The translations under genes were made by a program, and so were the position numbers. A stretch of DNA of 64,000 nt, from assembly GCF_007829815.1 (NCBI RefSeq), contig NZ_VIWT01000001.1, positions 1,263,501 to 1,327,500 on the forward strand. Direction: 5' to 3'. Origin of the DNA: Kitasatospora viridis. Its GTDB lineage: Bacteria; Actinomycetota; Actinomycetes; Streptomycetales; Streptomycetaceae. Positions within the stretch are counted from its first letter, which is position 1. Every line of letters begins with the position of its first letter. Below the pieces are notes generated by a model. It was not told the DNA's origin and did no database searches. It worked only from the letters and a program-made list of their open reading frames with translations. This document shows positions 1-8,155 of this stretch, in pieces.

Positions 1-2
1 AG

Positions 3-2396
3 CTCCAGGCCCGGCGCTTCGCGCAGGACCCGGCGGCCAAGGCCGAGTTGGCCGGCTTCTGCGGCGGTCTCCCGCTGGCGCTCGAACTGGTCGTCGGTCT
101 GCTCAGACTGGAACCCCAGCTCCCTCCCCGGGAATTGGTGGAGCGGCTGGCGCAGGAGCAGGAACGCCTGGACGAGCTCACCGAGGCAGCCGGTGCGCAG
201 CGCGACCTGCGGACCGTCTTCGGGCTGTCCGTCGGCCAGTTGGGAGCGGACGAGCAGCGCCTCTTCACCTTGCTCGCGCTCGCGCCGGGCGACCGCACCG
301 GGCTGCACGCGGCGGCGGCCCTCGCCGACCTCTCCCCCGCCCGGACCCGTCGACTGCTGACCCGGCTGCGTGCGGCCAACCTGCTGACCGGCGACGCCAC
401 CCACCACCGCTTCCACGAACTGGTCCGCCTCTACGCCCGCCAGCGCGACGATGCGAGCATCTCGGTGACCGACCGCACGGCCGCCACCGACCGGCTGCTC
501 GACCACTACACCGGCACCGCCCGCGCCGCCGACAGCCACCTGGACCTGAGCAAGCCGGACGATCCCCGGTTCGACGGGCGGGGCGAGGCGCTGGAGTGGC
601 TGCGGGCCGAGTGGCGCCAGCTGGTCGCGGCCACCGAGTTCGCCGTGCTCAACGACCGCGCGGCGCACGGCCGCGACCTCGGCCGGGCGGTGAGCACCTT
701 CCTGGAGTGGGAGACGCTCTGGGACGCGCTCCAAGGCGTGGTCGACCTCCGGCTGGCCGCCGTCCGCCGGCTCGGCGACCGGGAGGGCGAGGCGGCCGCG
801 CTCCGCTCGCTCGGCACCGTGCTGGACCGCCGGCACCGGTTCGCCGAGGCGGTCGAGAGCCACCGGGAGTCGCTGCGGATCGCCCGCGGGACGGGCAACC
901 GCGACGAGGCGGGGCGTTCCCTGCTGTCGCTCGGCATCAGCCTGCACGACTCGGGCCGGTACGAGGAGGCGCGGCAGGTGTTCACCGAGGCGCTGGCGGA
1001 GTACGTCGAGCTGGGCGACCGGCACAGCCAGGCCATCCTGCACCACGACCTGGGCCTGACGCTGAGCGAACTGGGCGATCACCGTGGAGCGGTGGAGCAG
1101 TACGAGCTGGCCGTCGCGGGCTACCGCGAGTTCGACGACCAGTACCGCGAGGCGATGGTGCTGCGCTGCTGGGGCCAGGTCCTGACGGCCCGGCAGGACC
1201 ACGCCGGGTCCCTCCTGCGCAACGAGCAGTCGCTCGCGCTCAGCGCGGCGGCTGACGACCGCGCAGGGCAGGCCGCCGCACACTCCAACATCTCCCTCGA
1301 CCTCGCCGCGCTGGGCCGTGCCGACGAGGCGTTGGCGCAGGGCCGGGCGGCGGTCGACATCACCGAGGGCCTGCACGACCCGTGGCTCACCGGCCAGGTC
1401 CTGGCCAACCTGCTGGCGGTGTCGGCCGGCCACGAGCGCTGGCACGAGTACCACGACGTCGCCGAGCGGATGATCGAGATCCACCGCGAGCTCGACGTCC
1501 CCGCGCGCGTGGCCGTCGGCCTCACCTTCCTCGGCCGGTTCCACATCGAGGTGTCGGGCCAACCCGAGCTCGGCATGCGGCGGTTGCGGGAGGCGCTGGA
1601 GAACAACCGGGCGGGCGGCACCCGGGAGGACGAGGCCAACATCCTGACGGTCCTCGCGCACGGCCACCACCAACTCGGCGAGGTCGACCAGGCCGTCGAC
1701 GGCTACCGCAGGGCGGCCGAACTCCACCGCGCCCTCGGGAACGAGCCCGGACTGGCCACGGCCATCCACTCGCTCGGCGGCTGCTGCTTCATCAACGGCC
1801 GCCTGCCGGAGGCGATCGGCGCGATGACCGAGGCACTGCCGCTCGATCGCCGGCTGGGGCGGGTCGCCGACGAGGCCGAAGCCCACTCGATGCTCGGCAA
1901 CGCCCACCAGCAACTGCGCGAGTTCGCACAGGCCGAAGAACACTTCGGCATCGCCCGGGAGTTGCACCACCGGGTCGGCAACCGCCCGCGCGAGGCGCAC
2001 ATGCTGATGGCGCTCGGCGACGTCTGCCTGCAGACCGGCCGTCCGGACGACGCCGTCCCCCGTCTCGTCGAGGCCCGCGCCGCCTTCCACGCCCTGGGTG
2101 ACCAGCGCCTGGAGGCCCTGATGCTCAGCTCGCTCGGCTCGGCGGCCATCAGTACGGGCCGCCACCCGGACGCCGCCGCCCTGTTCCGGGAGGCGCTCGA
2201 CGCCTGGCTGGCCCTGGGGGACGAGGCCGAGATCGCCCGCTGCCGCGTTGCCCTCGTCGGACTGTGCGGCACCCTGGGCGACATGGCGGAGGCGGTCCGC
2301 CAGTGCGAGCTCGCCCTGCCGCTGCTGGAACGGCTCGGCAGGACGGAGGGCGCGGCGATGGCCCGGGCCTTCCTCGCCCAGCAGTCCCAGCAGTGA
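3..2396 (+). CDS. NB-ARC/TPR regulatory protein (AfsR-like), 5' end outside window
   Basis: The frame is open from base 3 and the start lies outside the window, so only the last ~797 residues are seen. The GLPLAL box typical of NB-ARC (STAND) ATPases is at bases 66-83, followed by a helical, winged-helix-like stretch. From about base 760 to the end the protein is a long array of tetratricopeptide repeats with the usual LG..Y...G....A pattern. This is the C-terminal layout of AfsR/SARP-type or LuxR-less STAND regulators of actinomycetes, in which the TPR array senses a ligand or partner and the NTPase is the switch. Whether a SARP DNA-binding domain precedes it cannot be judged. The next gene is on the opposite strand and converges on it. 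Confidence 0.85.
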   Translation, partial: LQARRFAQDPAAKAELAGFCGGLPLALELVVGLLRLEPQLPPRELVERLAQEQERLDELTEAAGAQRDLRTVFGLSVGQLGADEQRLFTLLALAPGDRTGLHAAAALADLSPARTRRLLTRLRAANLLTGDATHHRFHELVRLYARQRDDASISVTDRTAATDRLLDHYTGTARAADSHLDLSKPDDPRFDGRGEALEWLRAEWRQLVAATEFAVLNDRAAHGRDLGRAVSTFLEWETLWDALQGVVDLRLAAVRRLGDREGEAAALRSLGTVLDRRHRFAEAVESHRESLRIARGTGNRDEAGRSLLSLGISLHDSGRYEEARQVFTEALAEYVELGDRHSQAILHHDLGLTLSELGDHRGAVEQYELAVAGYREFDDQYREAMVLRCWGQVLTARQDHAGSLLRNEQSLALSAAADDRAGQAAAHSNISLDLAALGRADEALAQGRAAVDITEGLHDPWLTGQVLANLLAVSAGHERWHEYHDVAERMIEIHRELDVPARVAVGLTFLGRFHIEVSGQPELGMRRLREALENNRAGGTREDEANILTVLAHGHHQLGEVDQAVDGYRRAAELHRALGNEPGLATAIHSLGGCCFINGRLPEAIGAMTEALPLDRRLGRVADEAEAHSMLGNAHQQLREFAQAEEHFGIARELHHRVGNRPREAHMLMALGDVCLQTGRPDDAVPRLVEARAAFHALGDQRLEALMLSSLGSAAISTGRHPDAAALFREALDAWLALGDEAEIARCRVALVGLCGTLGDMAEAVRQCELALPLLERLGRTEGAAMARAFLAQQSQQ

Positions 2397-2405
2397 CCCG
2401 GCCAG

Positions 2406-2482
2406 ACCTCGATCGGACCTCGATCGGACCTCGACCGGACCTCGACCGGAGCTCGGTCAGACGTCGATCAGACCTCGATCAT
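2406..2482. repeat. 11-bp tandem repeat, seven units
   Basis: Seven consecutive 11-base units (2406, 2417, 2428, 2439, 2450, 2461, 2472) follow the pattern ACCTCGATCGG. The first two units are identical, the third and fourth are identical, and the rest diverge by 1-4 bases. The array fills the gap between the TPR regulator and the convergent terpene synthase and runs over the synthase stop codon (2468-2470) into its last codons. The period matches about one DNA helical turn. Confidence 0.9.
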
Positions 2483-3490
2483 CGTCAACTCGGGGTACAC
2501 GTCCTGCCAGCGGTACCGCGGGCAGTGGAAGTGCCAGTACGCGAAGCCGGTCAAGTACCGCTCCAGGTGCGGGCGCTGCTCCTCGCTCGCCAGCGCCAGG
2601 ATGCGACGGTAGGCGGCCAGCCCGCCCTCCACGGCGCGGCGATAGGCGGTGAGGTAGGGGACCCGCCCGGCGACCGACTGGCGGTGGATCCGGCTGACCG
2701 CGAAGTCCCCGCCGTGCACCGCCTCCTTGTAGAAGGAGAGCACGTCGTTGACGTCGTTCAGGAACGCGACCCCGGCGCTGAGCGCCGCCGCCCAGAAGCC
2801 CCGGTTGTCCTCCGCGCGCAGCGACGGGTCGGTGAACTGCAGTGAGGTGAACCAGAACTGGGAGAACCCGTTGAAGATCCGGACGAAGTCGCTGTCCACC
2901 GGGTCGGCCGCCTCGGGCGTGAACTCCGCCTCCATCAGCACGCCGGCGACCGCCGTGTGGAAGTAGGTCTTGAAGACCGCGAGGAAGGTCGGATCGCAGA
3001 ACGGCGCCACCTCGTCGAACATGTACCGGATGTACCGGACGTTCGGCGAGCCGGCCTCCGGCAGCATGCCGCCCCGCAGGATCGCCGCCGCCTCGGCGCG
3101 GTCGTGGCAGCAGACGTCGTCGACGTTGGTGGTGAACACCCAGATCCGGTCGAGCGCGAGGGCGAGCGCGTCGTCGGCGATCGGCACCATCATCGCGCGC
3201 ATCAGCGTGATGTTGCGGGCCGTGGCAGCGGGGACGCTGACGCCGAAGGCCGCGAACTCGGCGATCAGCGCCGCCGCGTCGGCGCGGGCCTGCGCGAGGT
3301 CGACGGGCGGGTCGAAGGAGTCGGTGAGCGCGATCGCCCGGTCCACCAGCCCGGAGGCGAGCACCTCGGCGACCAGCGCGCGGTGGCGCGGATCCGGGAC
3401 GGCGGCCAGCCCGCGCCGCCCGGTGTACCGGAGGGTGTCGACGCCGGGCGGCCGGTGCGGGCTGAGCGTGGGATGGCCTGTCGGATTCAC
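2468..3490 (-). CDS. Class I terpene synthase, trichodiene-synthase-like
   Basis: Predicted sesquiterpene-type cyclase of 340 residues that would ionise and cyclise a prenyl diphosphate such as FPP in the cytosol. Both metal-binding motifs are visible: an Asp-rich motif DDVCCHD at about residues 124-130 and a full NSE triad NDVLSFYKE at 248-256. An RY pair (CPRYRW) lies near the C-terminus. Length and the N-terminal helical region fit bacterial terpene cyclases; overall style recalls the trichodiene synthase group, but the product cannot be told from sequence. The GTG start at 3490 is chosen because GGAAGGA lies 7 bases upstream; a longer frame extends to 3625 without a better ribosome site. 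No prenyltransferase or P450 is adjacent. Confidence 0.82.
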   Translation of the reverse strand: MNPTGHPTLSPHRPPGVDTLRYTGRRGLAAVPDPRHRALVAEVLASGLVDRAIALTDSFDPPVDLAQARADAAALIAEFAAFGVSVPAATARNITLMRAMMVPIADDALALALDRIWVFTTNVDDVCCHDRAEAAAILRGGMLPEAGSPNVRYIRYMFDEVAPFCDPTFLAVFKTYFHTAVAGVLMEAEFTPEAADPVDSDFVRIFNGFSQFWFTSLQFTDPSLRAEDNRGFWAAALSAGVAFLNDVNDVLSFYKEAVHGGDFAVSRIHRQSVAGRVPYLTAYRRAVEGGLAAYRRILALASEEQRPHLERYLTGFAYWHFHCPRYRWQDVYPELTMIEV

Positions 3491-3646
3491 GCCGGGTCCT
3501 TCCGTTCGGGGCTGCTCTGCTCGCCCGGGTTCCTCCCCGGGCGATCCCGGGTTCAGTCGTATCCGAAGCACCGTCAGCCCGTGCGGGTGTACGGCGTGTT
3601 CGGCCGGTTGACGCCAACCCTCCACCGTCTGGGAGGATGCACCCCG

Positions 3647-4426
3647 ATGGACGCCAACCGGAACGACGAAGTGGCGGGGCTCCGGGTCGGCGACCGGTGC
3701 TCCGGGGTGGTCACCGGGATCACCCGGTCCCGCACCTGGTCAGTGGCGCTGGACGGGTTCCCCAAGGGCGTGTCGGGATGGTTCGGGCCACTGGAACTGC
3801 CCTGGGGCCGGAAGGACCCGATCGAGGTCGGCGACCGGATCACCGCCGAGGTGTTCGCCGTCGACCCGAAGCGCCGACAGGTCCGGCTGTCGTTGGCGGC
3901 CGCCGCGCACCCCGAGCTCTGGGCCTTCCTGAGCGGCCTGCGCCCCGGCCAGCCGCTCACCGGCACCATCGCCTCGATCGAGCGCTTCGGCGTCTTCGTG
4001 GCGCTGGACGAGGGCCCCGACCACCCGGTCTTCCCCGGCGTCGGGTTCCTCACCCACCCCGAACTCTCCTGGCAACGCTTCGAGTCCGTGGAGGAGGTGG
4101 TCCGGGTCGGCGAGCGGGTGCGCTGCGAGTTCCTCCAGTTCGACATCTGGAACGGCGAGGCCCGGCTCTCGCTGCGCGCCTTCCAGCCGGACCCCTTCCG
4201 GGAGCTCGCGGACCGGCTCACCGTCGGCCAGTCGGTGTCCGGGCGGGTCACCAAGGTGCTCCCGTTCGGGGTGTTCGTCCGGGTGGCCGCGGGGGTCGAG
4301 GGGCTGGTCCACCGCGATGAGGGCGGTCAGGGACTCGACGTCGGCGCGGAGGTCACCACCACCGTCGCCGACCTCGACCTCCCGCGCCGGCGGCTGCGCC
4401 TCACCATCCGGCAGCTGCCCGCCTGA
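3647..4426 (+). CDS. S1 RNA-binding domain protein (three S1 repeats)
   Basis: Predicted RNA-binding protein of 259 residues. Three S1-type OB folds are recognisable, at about residues 10-80, 95-175 and 190-258, each with a G..V.G.V....FG.FV-like core and a terminal strand such as RQVRLSL, EARLSLRAF and RRLRLTI. Proteins with three S1 domains and little else occur in actinomycetes as accessory relatives of ribosomal protein S1; the target RNA is unknown. The ATG at 3647 follows GGGAGGA at 3631-3637. The gene is divergent from the terpene synthase with about 155 bases between them. Its TGA lies in a one-mismatch copy of the CTGAC-N5-GTCAG element (4423-4437). Confidence 0.78.
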   Translation: MDANRNDEVAGLRVGDRCSGVVTGITRSRTWSVALDGFPKGVSGWFGPLELPWGRKDPIEVGDRITAEVFAVDPKRRQVRLSLAAAAHPELWAFLSGLRPGQPLTGTIASIERFGVFVALDEGPDHPVFPGVGFLTHPELSWQRFESVEEVVRVGERVRCEFLQFDIWNGEARLSLRAFQPDPFRELADRLTVGQSVSGRVTKVLPFGVFVRVAAGVEGLVHRDEGGQGLDVGAEVTTTVADLDLPRRRLRLTIRQLPA

Positions 4427-4479
4427 CGCACTGCCAGGACCTCGCGGCGTTGTCGCAGGGCCGTGCCAGACTCCCGCCC

Positions 4480-5130
4480 ATGAAGATCACCGAGGCGATC
4501 CACGAGATCCTGAAGGCCAACTACACGCCGTCGTACCCGTGGGAGGCCGAGCAGCCGGGCTTCGCGGAGCGAGTGAGCTACCAGGGCGAGTTCACGTTCG
4601 CCGGGCAGCTGCGGGTGCACGGCGCGTTCAACATGTCCGGGCTCGACGCCCCGGAGTTCTTCGTGCTCGACGACATCGCCGACGGTGTGCACGACGTCTA
4701 CCTGGCCTACGACCGGGACGAGGAGGCGGGCGCCTTCGTCACCGCCGTCGCGCTGGTCGCCGGCGGGACCACACCGGAGGCGCTGCTGGGCGCGGAGTGG
4801 GCGGACGAGTCGGACGACGTCAACCACCTCACCGAGGGCGCCTCGGCGATCTCCTCCAGCACTCCGAACAACTGGACCGTCGCCTCGGCCCTCAACGACC
4901 TCGCCGGCGAGCCCATCCACGCCGACGCCTTGGCGCGGGTGGCCGCCGAGTTCGCGGCGCAGCGGGCCGCCGGGTCCCAGGCCCCGCTGCTCGACGTGGT
5001 CGTCGACCCGTCGAACGGGGCGAACACGCTGGTCTTCCCGACCGTGGACACCATGTCGACCAGCATCCTGGTCGGCCGGGACGAGGACGGGGCGGGCATC
5101 GGGATCGTCTGGTCCGACTTCCAGAGCTGA
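4480..5130 (+). CDS. Hypothetical protein, 216 aa
   Basis: I do not recognise the family. The product is acidic and soluble-looking, with no signal peptide or membrane segment. It starts MKITEAIHEILKANY and contains a central stretch (LDDIADGVHDVYLAY) of the kind seen in small actinomycete proteins that describe a measured or regulated quantity, but no catalytic motif is visible. The chosen ATG is 30 bases inside a longer open frame beginning at GTG 4450; neither start has a strong ribosome site. It sits 53 bases after the S1 gene and 54 bases before the SnoaL-like gene, all on the same strand. Confidence 0.6.
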   Translation: MKITEAIHEILKANYTPSYPWEAEQPGFAERVSYQGEFTFAGQLRVHGAFNMSGLDAPEFFVLDDIADGVHDVYLAYDRDEEAGAFVTAVALVAGGTTPEALLGAEWADESDDVNHLTEGASAISSSTPNNWTVASALNDLAGEPIHADALARVAAEFAAQRAAGSQAPLLDVVVDPSNGANTLVFPTVDTMSTSILVGRDEDGAGIGIVWSDFQS

Positions 5131-5184
5131 ACCCGGCATTCCGATAGCACGTCGCGACAACCAACAATCTCAAGGGGAATTCTG

Positions 5185-5598
5185 ATGGACAACCAGGACG
5201 GGCGCACGTGGGCCACCGAGCTGTTCGACCTGTGGACGGCCCTGTGGAACGGTGACCTCGCGCTCAGCGAGCAGATCATGGCCCCGGAGTTCACCCTGCG
5301 CTACGCGCAGCCGGGCACCGAGGTCTTCGACACGATCCGCACCCCGCAGCAGTTCGCCGACCTGATCGCCGCCTTCCGCAAGGCCCGCCCGGGCCTGCGC
5401 TTCGCCCCGGAGGGCCCGACCGCCGTGGACCTGCAGCCGGGCGACGGCGGCTGGACCGGCCTGGTGACGAGCCCCTACCTGGCGAGCTTCGACGGCGGCG
5501 AGCGCGAGTCGCGCAGCGGCACGGACATGCTGCGGGTGGCGGACGGGAAGATCGTCGAGGTCTGGTCCGTCTCCAACGAGCGGACGTACTACCACTGA
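5185..5598 (+). CDS. SnoaL-like / NTF2-fold protein
   Basis: A 137-residue protein with the cone-shaped NTF2/SnoaL fold pattern: an N-terminal helix with LFDLWTALWNGDLAL, a middle strand (EFTLRYAQPG), and C-terminal strands ending in the typical DMLRVADGKIVEVW. Family members act as small isomerases or cyclases, or as ligand-binding scaffolds; catalytic residues are not conserved enough to predict a substrate. An AAGGGGAA ribosome site precedes the ATG. A very strong hairpin follows (5611-5680). Confidence 0.75.
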   Translation: MDNQDGRTWATELFDLWTALWNGDLALSEQIMAPEFTLRYAQPGTEVFDTIRTPQQFADLIAAFRKARPGLRFAPEGPTAVDLQPGDGGWTGLVTSPYLASFDGGERESRSGTDMLRVADGKIVEVWSVSNERTYYH

Positions 5599-5610
5599 CG
5601 GCACGCACGT

Positions 5611-5680
5611 GGGGGCTGAGGGCGGGGCACGGGAAGAGCGGCCCCCCGGCCGTCCTTCCCGTGCCCCGCCCTCAGCCCCC
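5611..5680. terminator. 26-bp perfect inverted repeat, bidirectional terminator
   Basis: Bases 5611-5636 and 5655-5680 are exact reverse complements (26 bp) around an 18-base loop. The hairpin lies between the convergent SnoaL-like gene and the small membrane-protein gene, and its right arm runs over the latter's stop codon (5672-5674). No T-tract is present, as is usual in streptomycetes. Confidence 0.85.
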
Positions 5681-5872
5681 GGCCCGCCCGATCAGCTGGT
5701 GCAGGCCCACCACGCTCGCGCCGGCGGCGGTCAGCCCGGCCAGCGCCCCGCCCGGCGCCGACCGGGTGCTGAGGAAGGCCAGCCCTGCGACGACCAGGCC
5801 GATGAAGGCCGCCGCCAGGAGGATGGTGACCGTACGGAGCGTCAGGAACGGGGGCGGGTCGGACGAGGTCAT
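5672..5872 (-). CDS. Small membrane protein, 66 aa
   Basis: Two predicted membrane segments are visible: one around TVTILLAAAFIGLVVAGLAF and a C-terminal one ending in SVVGLHQLIGRAGG. No further family assignment is possible. The ATG at 5872 is preferred to ATG 5884 because GGAG lies six bases upstream of it (within the four extra codons), whereas nothing precedes 5884. The gene ends inside the strong terminator hairpin shared with the SnoaL-like gene. It is divergent from the TPR regulator at 6073. Confidence 0.55.
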   Translation of the reverse strand: MTSSDPPPFLTLRTVTILLAAAFIGLVVAGLAFLSTRSAPGGALAGLTAAGASVVGLHQLIGRAGG

Positions 5873-6023
5873 GCGCTGCTCCATCGAACTGCCAGGGCGA
5901 CCGCGCGGCCACCTCGGGGTTTCGGCCCGGCGAACACCGGCCCGGGAGTAGCCTGCGACCGTCCGCGGTAGTCCCCAACTCCGAAGCGCGTTCTGCCAGG
6001 TAGAGTCCGGACAACCGCGGGTT

Positions 6024-6043
6024 GTCCCGGGACGTCCCGGGAC
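6024..6043. promoter_or_regulatory. Perfect 20-bp palindrome upstream of TPR gene
   Basis: The sequence is two direct copies of the self-complementary decamer GTCCCGGGAC, giving a perfect 20-bp palindrome. It lies in the 200-base divergent region between the small membrane-protein gene and the HTH-TPR gene, 30 bases before the likely TTG starts at 6067/6073. It could be an autoregulatory operator for the HTH protein; this is inference. Confidence 0.5.
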
Positions 6044-6072
6044 GGTGGCGCGCTCAGGGGCGGGAGTTGACG

Positions 6073-8016
6073 TTGGTTCAGGGTGGGACGGGCGGTCGGG
6101 GCGGTCGACCGTGGGGGCCGATCTGGGCGCAGACGCCCGAGGGCAGGGACTTGGCCCTCTTCCTGCGGGCGCGGGTGGACGAGAGTCCGTTGACGATGAC
6201 CGCAGCGGCGAAGGGCGCCAACTACTCGACCACACAGGCCGGGGACTTCCTGTCCGGCAGGCGGGTGTCCGAGCCCGCCTTCGTGGCCGCCCTGCTGCGG
6301 ATCACCGTCCTCGACCCGCGACAGCGCAGAGCGCTCCAGGCCGACGCCGACCGGCTGCTCCACGCGGCCAGGAACCCGCAGGAGCGGCGCGAGGAGCACG
6401 GCGGCGACAGCACCCTCGCCGGGCAGCTGGAACGCGTGCGCGCACAACAGGTGGAGACCTACGAGCGGCTGACCCGCGCCCTGGAGCAGCAGGCCGACCT
6501 CCAGGAGGCGGCCCGGAACTCGGCGCAGTTGGTCATGGTGCTGCTGAGCATGATCAACACCCTGGCTGACCGGGTGCGGAGCCTCTCCACCGAGCGCGAC
6601 GGCCTCGCCGGCCGCGCCGGTGATCGGCGGGAGCTCGAACACACGCAGCGGCGCCTCGCCCGCGCGCTGGACCAGGAGCGCCGGGCGAAGGAGGAACTCG
6701 ACCGCGCGCGGGAGAAGCAGCGCCAGGCCGAGGACCTGGCCGCCCGCGTCCAACGCCGGGTCGACGAACTGACCGACGAGCTCAACCGCCTGCGCGCCGA
6801 CGAGGCCACCGCCCCCGACGACGCCGTGCCCCCGCCCCCGGGCGTCACCACCTCGGCGGACCCGGTCGGCGACGACATCGACCAGGCACTCGCCCGGGCG
6901 ACGACGGTCAACGACACCGACGAGGAAACCCTCCGGCGCATCACGGACGAACTCCAGGACACGGCCGAGGGAGAGGCCCCGCGCGGCGTCCTGGCCTTGG
7001 AGGACGGCCGTCCGGCGGTTGTCCCGGACATCCAGGACAACGTTCCGACCAACCCCAGCATCAGCGAGCTCGACGCCCGCCACGAGCACGCCTACAACCT
7101 CGGCGAGGCCGGCGAATATCGAACGGCGGTCGAGCTGTTCGCCGAACTGATCGCAGCCAGCACCCGGATCCTCGGCCCCGACCACCCCGACACCCTCGAT
7201 GCCCGCCATGGACACGCCGTCAACCTCGGGAAGGCCGACGACCACCGGCAGGCAGTCCAACTCCTCGCCGCACTGATCGCGGACAGCACCCGCGCCCTCG
7301 GCTCCGACCACCCCGACACCCTCACCGCCCGCCACAACCACGCCTTCCACCTCGGAGAGGCCGGAGACCGCCGCGAAGCAGCACGGCTACTCGCCGAAGT
7401 GGCCACCGACCGCACCCGCGCCCTCGGCCCCAACCACCCCAACACCCTCACCGCCCGCCACAACCACGCCGCCAACCTCGGAGAGGCCGGAGACCGCCGC
7501 GAAGCAGCCCGGTTGTTCGCCGAACTCACCACCGACCGCACCCGGATCCTCGGCCCCAGCCACCCCGACACCCTGACCACCCGCCACGAACACGCCTACA
7601 ACCTCGGGAAGGCCGGAGACCGCCGCGAAGCAGCACTACTGCTCGCCGAACTCACCACCGACCGCACCCGGATCCTCGGCCCCAACCACCCCGCCACCCT
7701 CACCACCCGCCACAACCACGCCTTCAACCTCGGTCGGGCTGGGGAACGTCGCGAGGCAGCTCAACTATTCGCAGAACTCATCGCGGACCGCACCCGGATC
7801 CTCGGCCCCAACCACCCCGCCACCCTCACCACCCGCCACAACCACGCCTTCAACCTCGGAGAGGCCGGCGACCACCACGAAGCGGCCCAACTCCTCGCCG
7901 AAGTGGCCACCGACCGCACCCGGATCCTCGGCCCCGAGCACCCCAACACCCTCACCACCCACCGACGCCAAGCCCACTTCGCGCGCCTGGCGTCAGACCC
8001 TCCACCGGCGCGCTGA
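6073..8016 (+). CDS. HTH / coiled-coil / kinesin-light-chain-type TPR protein
   Basis: About 647 residues in three parts. Residues ~22-75 resemble a small helix-turn-helix (SPLTMTAAAKGANYSTTQ then FLSGRRVSEPAFVAALLRI). Residues ~105-240 are a charged coiled coil rich in RRELE/QERRAKEEL patterns. From residue 333 come seven 42-residue TPR units of the kinesin-light-chain type, each ending ILGP(D/N)HPxTL. Such arrays bind proteins, and HTH+TPR proteins in actinomycetes act as regulators or scaffolds; no NB-ARC domain is present here. TTG 6073 follows GGAG by six bases; TTG 6067 or 6022 are alternatives, but 6022 would place the 20-bp palindrome inside the gene. The repeats are nearly identical at DNA level. 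Confidence 0.75.
   Translation: MVQGGTGGRGGRPWGPIWAQTPEGRDLALFLRARVDESPLTMTAAAKGANYSTTQAGDFLSGRRVSEPAFVAALLRITVLDPRQRRALQADADRLLHAARNPQERREEHGGDSTLAGQLERVRAQQVETYERLTRALEQQADLQEAARNSAQLVMVLLSMINTLADRVRSLSTERDGLAGRAGDRRELEHTQRRLARALDQERRAKEELDRAREKQRQAEDLAARVQRRVDELTDELNRLRADEATAPDDAVPPPPGVTTSADPVGDDIDQALARATTVNDTDEETLRRITDELQDTAEGEAPRGVLALEDGRPAVVPDIQDNVPTNPSISELDARHEHAYNLGEAGEYRTAVELFAELIAASTRILGPDHPDTLDARHGHAVNLGKADDHRQAVQLLAALIADSTRALGSDHPDTLTARHNHAFHLGEAGDRREAARLLAEVATDRTRALGPNHPNTLTARHNHAANLGEAGDRREAARLFAELTTDRTRILGPSHPDTLTTRHEHAYNLGKAGDRREAALLLAELTTDRTRILGPNHPATLTTRHNHAFNLGRAGERREAAQLFAELIADRTRILGPNHPATLTTRHNHAFNLGEAGDHHEAAQLLAEVATDRTRILGPEHPNTLTTHRRQAHFARLASDPPPAR
7069..7950 (+). repeat. 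Seven intragenic 126-bp direct repeats (TPR units)
   Basis: Seven in-frame 126-bp units encode the 42-residue TPRs. Units 5 and 6 share an uninterrupted identical stretch of about 74 bases (7660-7733 and 7786-7859), so copy number could change by slippage or recombination. Confidence 0.85.
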
Positions 8017-8155
8017 GCCTCCAGGGCGGCGATCGATCACGCCGTCCCCTTCTGTGACCTTCCATGACCGGTCGCGCTGTGTCAGGGTTCGCCGAGAGGG
8101 AAAATGACTTAGCGTCAGAGCCTCGCAACGATCAGCGACTAGGAGCCGGCCAGGG

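Noticed and set aside
2957..3646. Long open frame on the plus strand upstream of the S1 gene
   Set aside because: It is antisense to the terpene synthase, whose motifs are unambiguous; GGGAGGA before ATG 3647 gives the real start.
4480..5130. Assigning the 216-residue protein to DUF4241 or a SUFU-like family
   Set aside because: No diagnostic residues could be matched by eye.
7069..7950. CRISPR-like array
   Set aside because: The repeats are contiguous in-frame TPR units without spacers.
8104..8118. One-mismatch CTGAC-N5-GTCAG copy (ATGAC-N5-GTCAG)
   Set aside because: It is not at a gene end and may be chance; left out of the list.
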